Shown: positions 25,246 to 33,000, counted from the stretch's first letter. The stretch is 57,889 nt of DNA from CAZAYP01 sp964489425 [NCBI: uncultured Verrucomicrobiota bacterium] (GCA_964489425.1 CAZAYP010000034.1:1-57889), one strand, 5' to 3'. Numbers and translations are program-made. Notes: generated by a model from the letters alone, not told the origin.

Positions 25246-26469
25246 ATGATCCTGGACCTCAGCCTCGTGGTCTTGACGAATAACCGGCCCGCCCGGTGCC
25301 GGGACAGTGTGCTCCATAACGCGGCCGCCCTGGCGGGCCGGCGCGCAGAAATCGTGATCATTAATAATGGCGATCCGGCTTTGGACCTGCCGGACGTGGT
25401 GGCCGGCGCGCCCTGCCGCGTGTTTCACATGCCCTACAATGTGGGCGCCGAGGCGCGGAACGTGGCCCTGCTCCAGGCCCGCGGCCGGAACCTGCTCTTT
25501 CTTGACGACGATGCCTACGTGGAATCCGCCCATATCCTGGCCATGGAACAGGCGTTTTCCTCCGACCCCGCCACCGCGGCCGCCGCGTTTCGGATCACAA
25601 GCCCGCAAGGCGTTGAGGAGGCCGCGCTGCTGCCCACCGTGTTTCACGGGTGCGCTTGTGCCATCCGCCGGCCGGCGCTGGAGGCGGTGGGCGGGTACCC
25701 GCGGCGTTATCTATATTATGGAGAAGAGTACGACCTCGCGTTCCGGCTCTACCAGGCGCGCGCCCACATCCGCCTGTGCCTGGATCCGCCCCCGGTCATT
25801 CATGCCCGTGACCCGGCCGGCCGCAGCAAGGACCACATCGTGCGGCTGCTGATGCGCAACAACACCTATTTATGGACAGCTTTTGCGCCGGCGGCGCATT
25901 GGCTGGATGCCATGCGGGATACGTTGCAGCGTTATATCCGGGTCGCGCGCAAGGAAAACGCTGGCCGCGGCTACCTGCAGGGCCTGGTCCAGGTGCCCGT
26001 GGCGCTATTGCGGGGGGTGCGCCGCCGGCGCCCCCTGTCTAACGCGCTATTTGCCCGGATCAGCCTGGAACAGGGGGTGACGGCCGCCGTGGCCGGCCTG
26101 CGCCCAGCCCGCGGCGGCGCGGCCATCCTCTGCGGCGTGGGGCGGTTCCCCGGGCTGTGGGTGCGGGCGCTGCGGCGGGCGGGGTGGTCAGTAGCGGCGT
26201 TTTGGGACCGCAACCCATGCTGGCACCGGGCCGTCGTCCATGGCGTGCCGGTGCACGTCACGGGCGGGACCCTGCCGGACCATGGGCCGCGCGACTTGTT
26301 CCTGGTGGGTACGGCATCGCTGGCAGACACCCGGTGGTGGCTGGGGCAGCTCGAATCCGGGATCGGGCCCGGCTTAAGCCCCGGGCGCCGATCCGCGCTG
26401 GCCGCGGCAAAGCTTGCCGACCGCGGGTGCCCGATCCTGGGGGATTATTGCCGGATCAGCGTGGTTTGA
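25246..26469 (+). CDS. family 2 glycosyltransferase with C-terminal Rossmann-like domain
   Basis: The product is 407 residues. Residues 1-210 are GT-A/GT2: LSLVVLTNNRPARCRDSVL, NVGAEARNVALLQARGRNLLFLDDDAY with the DxD metal site, and an acceptor loop YYGEEYDLAFRLY. The last 110 residues look like a small nucleotide-binding domain (AAILCGVGRFPGLWVRALRRAGW, then AFWDRN), similar in style to the N-terminal domain of sugar acyltransferases. Fusion of the two is uncommon. It lies between flagellin genes and upstream of fliW-csrA, so flagellin is the likely target by context. No Shine-Dalgarno is visible before the ATG. Confidence 0.82.
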   Translation: MILDLSLVVLTNNRPARCRDSVLHNAAALAGRRAEIVIINNGDPALDLPDVVAGAPCRVFHMPYNVGAEARNVALLQARGRNLLFLDDDAYVESAHILAMEQAFSSDPATAAAAFRITSPQGVEEAALLPTVFHGCACAIRRPALEAVGGYPRRYLYYGEEYDLAFRLYQARAHIRLCLDPPPVIHARDPAGRSKDHIVRLLMRNNTYLWTAFAPAAHWLDAMRDTLQRYIRVARKENAGRGYLQGLVQVPVALLRGVRRRRPLSNALFARISLEQGVTAAVAGLRPARGGAAILCGVGRFPGLWVRALRRAGWSVAAFWDRNPCWHRAVVHGVPVHVTGGTLPDHGPRDLFLVGTASLADTRWWLGQLESGIGPGLSPGRRSALAAAKLADRGCPILGDYCRISVV

Positions 26470-26558
26470 GATGCGGATCGCCCGCGGCATGCGGTTTGCT
26501 TAGGTGATGCCGCCGCTGACCCGGAAAAAGGCCGGCGGAAAAAGCAAGGAGAACGAAG

Positions 26559-27101
26559 ATGAACACATTGATCAATCCGCACAAGGCTGCCGACCCCGCG
26601 ATGAGGGTGGATCCTTATGCTCGCCTGGTGGCGTACCCGGTCCGCTCCGAAAACATCTTCCACTTCCCGGAAGGTGTGCCGGCCTTCGAGCACGTCAAGG
26701 AGTTCGTGTTCCTGAGCAAGCCGGATTCGCGGCCATTCCTGTTCATGCAGGCGCTGCAGCCGGCGGACCTGGCCTTTGTGTGCATCGACCCGTTCCTGAT
26801 CTATCCCGGCTATGCGCCGCGCATCAGCCTGCAGGACACCCGGTTCCTGCACCTGGAGAAGATGGAAGACGCGCTGGTGCTCGGCATCGTGACCGTCAAC
26901 CGCGATGTCGCCAAGACCACGGCCAACATCCAGGGCCCGATCGTGATCAACGTCAAGGCCTGCCTTGGCAAGCAGATCATCTGCGACGGCCAGAACTACC
27001 CGGTGCGCTACCGCATCTGGGAGGCCTTGGAGAAGATCGAGCAGCAGAACGACGAGCGCGCGCGCCAGGAAGCCCGCGTGGCTGCCAATATAAACGGCTG
27101 A
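26559..27101 (+). CDS. fliW: flagellar assembly factor FliW
   Basis: This 180-residue protein has the FliW core: IFHFPEGVPAFEHVKEFVFL, SRPFLFMQALQPADLAFVCIDP, and VTVNRDVAKTTANIQGPIVINVKA. FliW binds free flagellin or CsrA. When flagellin is exported, released FliW sequesters CsrA and lifts repression of flagellin translation. An AAGGAGA ribosome site lies 8 bases before the ATG. csrA follows 69 bases later, the conserved gene pair. The N-terminal 25 residues and charged C-terminal tail (EQQNDERARQEAR) are extensions beyond the short FliW of Bacillus (about 140). Confidence 0.93.
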   Translation: MNTLINPHKAADPAMRVDPYARLVAYPVRSENIFHFPEGVPAFEHVKEFVFLSKPDSRPFLFMQALQPADLAFVCIDPFLIYPGYAPRISLQDTRFLHLEKMEDALVLGIVTVNRDVAKTTANIQGPIVINVKACLGKQIICDGQNYPVRYRIWEALEKIEQQNDERARQEARVAANING

Positions 27102-27170
27102 CCGCCATGAATTGGATCTCAACATCGGCAGCACCGGCTGCTACAATAAATGCCAAGGAGGGCGACCACG

Positions 27171-27455
27171 ATGTTGGTACTGACAAGGAAGTCGGAAGAG
27201 AGCGTTGTCATCGGCAACGAAATCGAAGTCAAGGTCCTCGCGGTGCGTGGGGACCAGGTCAGCCTGGGGTTCAGTGCGCCGGACGCCATCAGCATCTACC
27301 GCAAGGAAGTGTATGAGGCGATCCAGAACGAGAACCGCCAGGCGGTCCAGCGCGGGGTCTCGGATATCAACTTGGCGCATTTCCAGATCAGCAGCGCCAT
27401 GATGCGAAACAAAAAACCTGTAAAACCCGAAGGGAGGGATGCGGTGGGAAGATGA
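27171..27455 (+). CDS. csrA: carbon storage/translational regulator CsrA
   Basis: The product is 94 residues. MLVLTRKSEESVVIGNEIEVKVL and GDQVSLGFSAPDAISIYRKEVYEAIQNEN match CsrA, including the N-terminal LTR strand and the Arg of SIYRKEV that contact GGA loops. The C-terminal tail (about 30 residues longer than E. coli CsrA) resembles the extended CsrA of FliW-containing bacteria, where the tail helps bind FliW. An AAGGAGGG ribosome site lies about 9 bases before ATG 27171, which favours it over a start 21 bases upstream. It sits directly upstream of flagellin 3. Confidence 0.95.
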   Translation: MLVLTRKSEESVVIGNEIEVKVLAVRGDQVSLGFSAPDAISIYRKEVYEAIQNENRQAVQRGVSDINLAHFQISSAMMRNKKPVKPEGRDAVGR

Positions 27456-27560
27456 CGGCGGGCAGGCGCCCGCGCAGCGCAGAGACAGCACCGGAAAATG
27501 CAGCGTAACCCGCGGCCGGGATCGGCGCCGCAAACCAAGTATAAAAAGCCGGTCAACCCA

Positions 27561-27574
27561 GGGCAAGGATGCCC
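27561..27574 (+). promoter_or_regulatory. flagellin 3 upstream GGA hairpin (candidate CsrA site)
   Basis: GGGCA-AGGA-TGCCC is a perfect 5-base stem with AGGA as the loop, 34 bases before the ATG. The core GCAAGGATGC is identical to the flagellin 1 site. Confidence 0.75.
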
Positions 27575-27590
27575 GGGCAAGTAAAAATGA

Positions 27591-27606
27591 GATTCAAGGA
27601 GGAATC
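27591..27606 (+). promoter_or_regulatory. flagellin 3 Shine-Dalgarno hairpin (candidate CsrA site)
   Basis: GATTC-AAGGAG-GAATC hides the ribosome site in a loop two bases before the ATG and is identical to the flagellin 1 site at 23386-23401. Confidence 0.7.
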
Positions 27607-27608
27607 CA

Positions 27609-28610
27609 ATGCAAGTCTATAATAACGTACCAGCCTTCTCAGTTTGGAAAAGCTACACGGAAAACGTGGAGTCGTTGCGCAAGTCCATGTCGAAACTCTC
27701 GTCTGGCTTGCGGATTCAAAATGCCGGGGATGACCCGGCGGGTCTGGCCATCAGCGAACGTCTGCGCATGCAGTACCGCAATACCGCGGCTTGCGCGCGC
27801 AACGTCGAAAACAAGATCAACTATCTGCAAACGGCGGATGCCTGGATGCAGAAGATCCACGACATGCTGGGCCGCATGGCCGAGCTGTCGATCATGGCCA
27901 ACGACGGCACCAAGAGCCAGGTAGACCGGAACAATCTGCAGCAGGAATTCCGGCAGATGCAGAACGAGATCATGCGGATCACCAGCGGCGCGACGGCGGC
28001 CGGAAAGTTCAACGGCCTGTACCTGTTCCGCGGCGGCGACGGCGTGGCCTCGGTCACCTCGGGCGGGTCGGCGGGCACGCCGGCGGCTGGCGCCTGGGGC
28101 GACTTCGTGCGCAACGGGTTCGGCGCGCTGCAACTGCAGGTCGGTCCGGACAGCCACATGGTGTTCCGGGAAGAGCCGGTCAACCTGACCGCCACGAACT
28201 TCGCGGTGGTCGGGTCCTACACGCACTACAGCTACGGGTCGGTCAACATGACCCTGTTGGGTTCGACCCATAGCAACGTGCGGTGGGCGAGCATGATCTG
28301 CGGGCAGCACCTCAGCATCTCGATCCAGTCCTATGCCCAGGAAGCGGTGGATAAACTGAATATCGCCATCGACTTCATCAGCTCCAAGCGCGCCGTGCTG
28401 GGCGCCGAGTTGAAGCGGATGGAACAGACGCTGAGCGGCCTGCGGAGCTACGAGGAAAACATCCGCGCGACCGAGAGCCGGATCCGTGACGTGGACGTGG
28501 CTTTCGAGACCACGCAGTATTCCAAGTACCAGATCCTGGTGCAGGTCGGCACGGCTATGTTGGCCCAAGCCAACGCCATGCCGCAGAGCGTGATGCAGAT
28601 GCTCGGCTAA
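27609..28610 (+). CDS. fliC: flagellin 3
   Basis: The product is 333 residues and is the third paralogue, on the opposite strand from the other two. Conserved ends include LSSGLRIQNAGDDPAGLAIS and AMLAQANAMPQSVMQML. It differs in having a second cysteine at Cys62 (TAACARNVENK) besides Cys231, and SKRAVLGAELKRME in place of the Met-containing form. It follows csrA by 153 bases, with a double GGA-hairpin leader and its own terminator (28636-28667). The three genes may give a multi-flagellin filament. Confidence 0.95.
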   Translation: MQVYNNVPAFSVWKSYTENVESLRKSMSKLSSGLRIQNAGDDPAGLAISERLRMQYRNTAACARNVENKINYLQTADAWMQKIHDMLGRMAELSIMANDGTKSQVDRNNLQQEFRQMQNEIMRITSGATAAGKFNGLYLFRGGDGVASVTSGGSAGTPAAGAWGDFVRNGFGALQLQVGPDSHMVFREEPVNLTATNFAVVGSYTHYSYGSVNMTLLGSTHSNVRWASMICGQHLSISIQSYAQEAVDKLNIAIDFISSKRAVLGAELKRMEQTLSGLRSYEENIRATESRIRDVDVAFETTQYSKYQILVQVGTAMLAQANAMPQSVMQMLG

Positions 28611-28635
28611 GACTGAGATTGAAGGTTGAAAAAGG

Positions 28636-28667
28636 AAAGCGCCCCGTTCGCGGGGCGCTTTCTTTTT
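28636..28667 (+). terminator. intrinsic terminator of flagellin 3
   Basis: An 11-base stem (AAAGCGCCCCG / CGGGGCGCTTT) with a TTCG loop is followed by CTTTTT, 25 bases after the stop codon. Confidence 0.92.
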
Positions 28668-28699
28668 GATCCGCAGCCGCCGTCAGGGCGGCGCCGTCT

Positions 28700-28870
28700 T
28701 CAGCCGGCCTTGATGGCGTTGCTGGGGCAGGTGTCCACGCAGGTGCCGCAATCCGTGCACTTGCCCGCATCGATTTTGTACTTGGGATCGCCTTCGCTGA
28801 TGGCTTCCACCGGGCATACGCTCACGCAGGAACCGCACATTACACAATCGTCATTTATGACATGCGCCAT
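28700..28870 (-). CDS. small 2[4Fe-4S] ferredoxin
   Basis: This 56-residue protein has two classic clusters of four cysteines: CVMCGSCVSVCP and CTDCGTCVDTCP. It is a clostridial-type ferredoxin that carries electrons in the cytoplasm. A GGAG ribosome site lies before the ATG. It stands alone on the minus strand between the flagellin 3 terminator and the pilin promoter, so its redox partner cannot be inferred. Confidence 0.95.
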   Translation of the reverse strand: MAHVINDDCVMCGSCVSVCPVEAISEGDPKYKIDAGKCTDCGTCVDTCPSNAIKAG

Positions 28871-29094
28871 GACTCTCTCCTGATTATTTTTTCAACAATC
28901 CAGCCTGAAGGCGCGGTTATAGCACGGGCTGAATAAAAGTCAACCGCAGTTTTTTTGCCGGTGGCCTCGTCATCGGTCCGGACCTTGTCTGCGCTCACCA
29001 TTTCTCATCTCCGCCTCTCAAAACCGCGAAAATTCCCAAGAATGCGAAGCGATTTGCCCCGTGAGCCTTGACGAGCGCTATTTTTTATATTACT

Positions 29095-29123
29095 CATAAG
29101 GCAATGGCTTATGCCCGTATAAG
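29095..29123. promoter_or_regulatory. overlapping dyads, candidate enhancer for the sigma-54 activator
   Basis: CATAAG-N7-CTTATG (29095-29113) overlaps CTTAT-N6-ATAAG (29108-29123). They lie about 90-120 bases before the predicted start of transcription, the usual distance for NtrC-type sites. Confidence 0.45.
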
Positions 29124-29185
29124 ACAAAGTCTGATATGTCGTTGTCTTCCGTTGTGGGGCCCTTTTGGGCGGGTGTTCGGGCAAG

Positions 29186-29202
29186 TTGGCACGATAATTG
29201 CA
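29186..29202 (+). promoter_or_regulatory. sigma-54 promoter of the pilin operon
   Basis: TTGGCACGATAATTGCA matches the sigma-54 consensus (YTGGCACG-N4-TTGCW) at every informative position, with GG at -24 and GC at -12. Transcription should begin near 29213, about 28 bases before the pilin ATG. Confidence 0.92.
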
Positions 29203-29240
29203 CAAGGCATATACTGGTGGACGCAAAGAAGGTTACTTGC

Positions 29241-29729
29241 ATGAGGCTGGATACAAAACGCGGGTTGACTCTGACGGAAATGATGATTGCCGTGGCGATC
29301 GTCGCGGTGCTGGCCCTGATGCTGGTCCCGGCAGGTAAAGTGGCCCGGCAACGTTACCAAAATGGCGACACCGCCCAGTTGTTGCGCCGGGCGGTCCAGG
29401 CGTTCGAGCTCTATCACATGGACAACGGGTCGTATCCCGCGGACAAGACACCGGGCCAGGTCCCCCCGGGCATGCAGCCCTATTTTGACCGCTGCAAAGT
29501 GGATTGGGGTACGGCGCCCGCGGTCGGTGGGTCTTGGGATTGGGACCAGGGCTACGGCGGCGGCAAGCGCTATGCCGTGGCGATCAGCGCTCCGGATGCG
29601 GACGACGAACAAATGGAATTGCTGGACCGGTTGGTGGATGACGGCAACCTGGCCAGTGGCTTCTTTCGCAAGCATGCCGGCAACTACCAGTTTATCGTGG
29701 CGGATGAAGACATTGGCATTGGGGATTGA
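29241..29729 (+). CDS. major (pseudo)pilin-like protein, GspG type
   Basis: The product is 162 residues. A short basic leader MRLDTKRG is followed by LTLTEMMIAVAIVAVLALMLVP, a prepilin cleavage site (after Gly) with Glu5 and one N-terminal helix. Leu rather than Phe sits at +1. AFELYHMDNGSYPAD resembles the GspG pseudopilin motif, so this may be a T2SS-like major pseudopilin rather than a PilA. ATG 29241 has an AAGAAGG ribosome site; a longer frame starting at 29136 would lie upstream of the sigma-54 promoter and is rejected. Confidence 0.85.
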   Translation: MRLDTKRGLTLTEMMIAVAIVAVLALMLVPAGKVARQRYQNGDTAQLLRRAVQAFELYHMDNGSYPADKTPGQVPPGMQPYFDRCKVDWGTAPAVGGSWDWDQGYGGGKRYAVAISAPDADDEQMELLDRLVDDGNLASGFFRKHAGNYQFIVADEDIGIGD

Positions 29730-29732
29730 AGC

Positions 29733-30197
29733 ATGAAAGGGAACGGGATGATCACGAAGCATGCGGCGGCGCGGTCCCGGCGGGCGGGGTTCACGCTCAT
29801 GGAGGCGGTGATTGCCGCGTTCCTGGTCGGGGTGTCGGCGGCGGTCGTTTTCACGGAGCTGATGATTTCCTACCGGGTGCTGATGCATGCGCGGGGCGTG
29901 ATGGACGCCCAGGGCGTGGCGTTTGACGAGTTGTGGAGCGTGTATCACCTGGACTGGGAAACGGGGCTGCGGACGTTCAATGCGGCGTTGCCGACCAACG
30001 CGGTCTACCGGCAGACGCCAACGCCCGAGCACTGCATCTATTCCACCAACGGCTTCGTGCGCACCTTTGTCATTTGGACCAACAGCTACAGTTGCGATAT
30101 CACGGTGCAGGTCTGGCCGCCGGAATACCTGGCGATCGGGACCAACCCGGCGGCGCAGTACTGGATCCGCCGCTACGACCCGGACGGGATGCGTTAA
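29733..30197 (+). CDS. minor prepilin (GspI/PilV-like position)
   Basis: The product is 154 residues. The leader ending RAG is followed by FTLMEAVIAAFLVGVSAAVVFT, with the conserved Glu5 after the cleavage glycine. The globular part has two cysteines (about residues 103 and 121) that could form a disulfide. It starts 3 bases after the previous stop. Minor pilins of this kind prime pilus assembly and may sit at the tip. An ATG at 29748 is an alternative start. Confidence 0.8.
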   Translation: MKGNGMITKHAAARSRRAGFTLMEAVIAAFLVGVSAAVVFTELMISYRVLMHARGVMDAQGVAFDELWSVYHLDWETGLRTFNAALPTNAVYRQTPTPEHCIYSTNGFVRTFVIWTNSYSCDITVQVWPPEYLAIGTNPAAQYWIRRYDPDGMR

Positions 30198-30212
30198 CCA
30201 AGGGAGCATGTC

Positions 30213-30779
30213 ATGAACTCGGGAAAACAAAAAAACCAACGGGGATTCACCCTGCCGGAACTGATGATTGCCCTGTGCATCGGCGGCGTGGTCCTGACGA
30301 CCATCACCATGCTGCTGGTGCAGTCGTTCCGCATCTGGCGCGAGCAGATGAGCTATTACTACGTGGCGCAGCAGTCCCGCATCCTGCGGGAAAACATCCT
30401 CCGCGGCGGCGTGGGGTTCGGGTTGCGCGAGGCGCGCCTGGCCAACTTCGACAGCAACCCGAGCTATGGCGACTGGCAGCGGATCAACTTCGATACCCCG
30501 GACGGCGAGAAGCGGGGGCTGTTCATCCATAAGCAAAACTGGTTCGCGCAGCCGGTCTGGTGCGGCCAGGACGGCGCCGGCGACTGGTACGCGGACTGGG
30601 AGCAATACCCCCGCCCCAGCCGCATCTACAGCACCCAGGAGCCGCTCAGCGTGACGCTGATCAGCAACAGCGTCGGCCAGGTCAACCGCGAGTTTACCCT
30701 GACGTATTACGTTTCGGTGAAGCTCGGCGACAATGTGTATACCAACACGCAGCGCATCAAAACCTTCCTGGTGAACTAG
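30213..30779 (+). CDS. minor prepilin (GspJ/PilW-like position)
   Basis: The product is 188 residues. After the leader ending RG comes FTLPELMIALCIGGVVLTTITMLL, with Glu5. The rest is a mixed, aromatic-rich globular domain (WREQMSYYYVAQQSRILREN, WFAQPVWCGQDGAGDWYADW). It follows the previous gene by 15 bases with an AAGGGAG-like ribosome site. Third in the pilin series, it matches the usual H-I-J-K order of minor pseudopilins. Confidence 0.82.
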   Translation: MNSGKQKNQRGFTLPELMIALCIGGVVLTTITMLLVQSFRIWREQMSYYYVAQQSRILRENILRGGVGFGLREARLANFDSNPSYGDWQRINFDTPDGEKRGLFIHKQNWFAQPVWCGQDGAGDWYADWEQYPRPSRIYSTQEPLSVTLISNSVGQVNREFTLTYYVSVKLGDNVYTNTQRIKTFLVN

Positions 30780-30781
30780 CC

Positions 30782-32545
30782 ATGAATGCCAGCCTTGCCC
30801 GCGCCCGCCGGAATCAACAGGGGTTCATCCTGCCCCTGACCCTGACCCTGATCGTGCTGGTCTCGATCATCGCCGCCGCCATCATGACCGCCAACCGCCA
30901 GGTGCTGAAGAGCACGGAGCAGTGGAAGGAATCGGACGAGTGTCTGCTGGCGGCGCAAGCCGTGCTGGAGCAGGCCAAGTTCGATATTTTCGAGCAGTTC
31001 CGGGCGTTTTTCATCAACACGGAAATCCGCGGCGCGGCGTTTGCCTGGTTCAACAACTGGTCGGCGCAGGCCATCGGCACCAACACGTCCGTCAACCTGG
31101 CGGCCACCCCATACACCAAGTATTCCCGGTACACGAACGTCCAGGTCGCGGTGTCGATCGTGGCCCTCAGCAACGGGGTGGGCGTGGGAGAGAACCCGCT
31201 GAGCTACGTCACGCTGCAGGCGGTGGCGACCTCCCCGCACGGCCAACGGACGATTCGGGAGCAGGTGTGCTACTACCTGGACCGGTCGCGCATCTTCAAC
31301 TACATCTATTTCCTCAACAATTTCGGCTGGTACACGGGCGTGAACATGGTGATGAACGGCGACATCCGCTCCAATTTCAACATGCAACTGGCCGCGGCGG
31401 CCCTGGTGGTCAACGGCAACATCTATTCGGGCGCTAACACGACCGGCAACGTGTGGACCAATTGGAGCGTGGCTACGTACCAAAATTATGCGTTCAAGAC
31501 CAACTGCCGCCCGACCAACCCCACCAGCGCCACCAACGGGCTGCCCTGGAAAATGGGCTATGATCCCAACGAGGCCAAGGTGTACTCCCAGGTCGGGCAG
31601 GTGCGCATGCCGTATTTGGGTGATTTGGGCCTCTACACCAACTATGCCCGCATTACCCAGGGCAAGATCCTGAAGGGCACCAATGTCCTGGTAAATCAGG
31701 TATACGGCATGGACCAGCCCGGCCCCAGCGGCAACACCAACCAGCCGGACCGGGGGTGCCTCATCCTGAGCGGGACCAGCAACAGCCCGATCGTCATCAC
31801 CGGCTGCGTGGTGGTGGCCGGCGACGTGATCATCAAGGGCTATTTTACCGGCCAGGGCGTGGTTTACGCGGGCCGTAACATCCACATCGTCAGCAATGTC
31901 CTGGCCATGAACCGGCCGAAGTGGAAGCGGAACGATACGGATCCGAACACCACGGTTGAACTGAACCGATCCAAGGACATGCTGGGCCTGGCCGCCAAGG
32001 GCAACGTGATCATGGGGAATGTTACCGACAGCTCCTGGCTTAGCAGTGAACAGGCGTATATTAAACCCACCTTTACCGCCGAATACCCGACTCACCCGAC
32101 CGACAGCAACATCGGCTATTCCACGTCGATGCGTGGCGGCACAAACTATTTTAATGGCAACTACACGTCCTGGGATGGCGGGTACCAGGTCAACAACAAC
32201 AGCACCGGAACCCCGGTCAAGCGCGCGTTCTGGCAGACCTGCGTGGCCTCCAACACGATCCGGGCCCAGTGCGCCACCAACAGCTTCGCCGCGTCCAAGA
32301 TCAAGCAGATTGATGCCGTGATCTACAACAACCACCTGATTGCCGGCTTTTTCCAGGATGCGCCGATCATGAACGGCGGGATCGTGGCGCGCGACGAGGC
32401 CATGTTTGTGTCTGGCCAATGCCATTGGAACTGGGATATCCGGCTGGGAGACCAGGCCAATGACGGGACCACCACGGCGTTCCTGCTGCCGCCGGACCTG
32501 GCGCCCTTCGAAACCGTTTCCTGGCGGGAGGCGGCGGCACCATGA
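30782..32545 (+). CDS. large GspK/PilX-like minor pilin with beta-helix-like body
   Basis: The product is 587 residues. The N-terminus QQGFILPLTLTLIVLVSIIAAAIMTANRQ has a prepilin-like helix but no Glu5, as in GspK tip pseudopilins. The following helix (WKESDECLLAAQAVLEQAKFDI) is PilX-like. The body is rich in Asn, Thr and Gly and contains short beta-rungs (GCVVVAGDVIIKGYFTGQGVVYAGRNIHI). That suggests a polymer-forming or beta-helical fold, much larger than typical GspK (about 320). It starts 2 bases after the previous stop. It may be the tip subunit that contacts the giant surface protein, which is speculation. Confidence 0.75.
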   Translation: MNASLARARRNQQGFILPLTLTLIVLVSIIAAAIMTANRQVLKSTEQWKESDECLLAAQAVLEQAKFDIFEQFRAFFINTEIRGAAFAWFNNWSAQAIGTNTSVNLAATPYTKYSRYTNVQVAVSIVALSNGVGVGENPLSYVTLQAVATSPHGQRTIREQVCYYLDRSRIFNYIYFLNNFGWYTGVNMVMNGDIRSNFNMQLAAAALVVNGNIYSGANTTGNVWTNWSVATYQNYAFKTNCRPTNPTSATNGLPWKMGYDPNEAKVYSQVGQVRMPYLGDLGLYTNYARITQGKILKGTNVLVNQVYGMDQPGPSGNTNQPDRGCLILSGTSNSPIVITGCVVVAGDVIIKGYFTGQGVVYAGRNIHIVSNVLAMNRPKWKRNDTDPNTTVELNRSKDMLGLAAKGNVIMGNVTDSSWLSSEQAYIKPTFTAEYPTHPTDSNIGYSTSMRGGTNYFNGNYTSWDGGYQVNNNSTGTPVKRAFWQTCVASNTIRAQCATNSFAASKIKQIDAVIYNNHLIAGFFQDAPIMNGGIVARDEAMFVSGQCHWNWDIRLGDQANDGTTTAFLLPPDLAPFETVSWREAAAP

Positions 32546-32907
32546 ACCTTAAAAAGCTCGGGTGGGTCCTGGTGGGAACCTGGATGCTGGGCAGCGGCCT
32601 GGCCTGGGCGATCGACGAAACCATGGAGTTCTCAGAGCTGCTGGCCTTGCGCGAGACCCAGCGCGAGATGTGGGCCGCGGACCAGGAGCAACAAGCCGAG
32701 CAAATGGGCCAGGCCGAGGACGTGGCCCAGGCCCAAATGGCCCGGCCACCATGGACGGCGCCGGCCGCTGTCCATGCCGTCCCGCTGGCCCGCGAACACA
32801 GCCACCTGGCGCGGCAGGCCCAGGTCCTGGCGGTCTTTGGCCTGGTGGTGGCGCTGCTGGCGCTGATCAACAAGCGTCGGTCGCAGTCGGCCGTGGCGCC
32901 GGGTTGA
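32542..32907 (+). CDS. hypothetical envelope protein with signal peptide and C-terminal helix
   Basis: The product is 121 residues. It has a signal peptide (KKLGWVLVGTWMLGSGLAWA), a Glu/Gln/Met-rich middle (about 23-70) and a C-terminal membrane helix (VLAVFGLVVALLALI) followed by basic residues. The start overlaps the preceding stop (ATGA), so it belongs to the pilin operon. I do not recognise the family. Confidence 0.65.
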   Translation: MNLKKLGWVLVGTWMLGSGLAWAIDETMEFSELLALRETQREMWAADQEQQAEQMGQAEDVAQAQMARPPWTAPAAVHAVPLAREHSHLARQAQVLAVFGLVVALLALINKRRSQSAVAPG

Positions 32908-33000
32908 GCGGCCGCCGGGCCTCCAATTTTTTCGGAAATAAAGCCTTTTCATCCGCACCAGCTTCTCCTATAGTTGAATATGAAAACCTTGGCATGATGG

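Larger units (their letters stand above)
28871..29240. other. 370-base divergent intergenic region, ferredoxin / pilin
   Basis: No gene is seen. It carries the sigma-54 promoter at 29186-29202, overlapping dyads at 29095-29123 that could bind the activator, and a T-rich stretch at 29081-29088. Confidence 0.7.

Noticed and set aside
29136-29240. Longer N-terminus for the first pilin
   Set aside because: The extra codons include the sigma-54 promoter and the extension would bury the prepilin signal; the start at 29241 has a good ribosome site.
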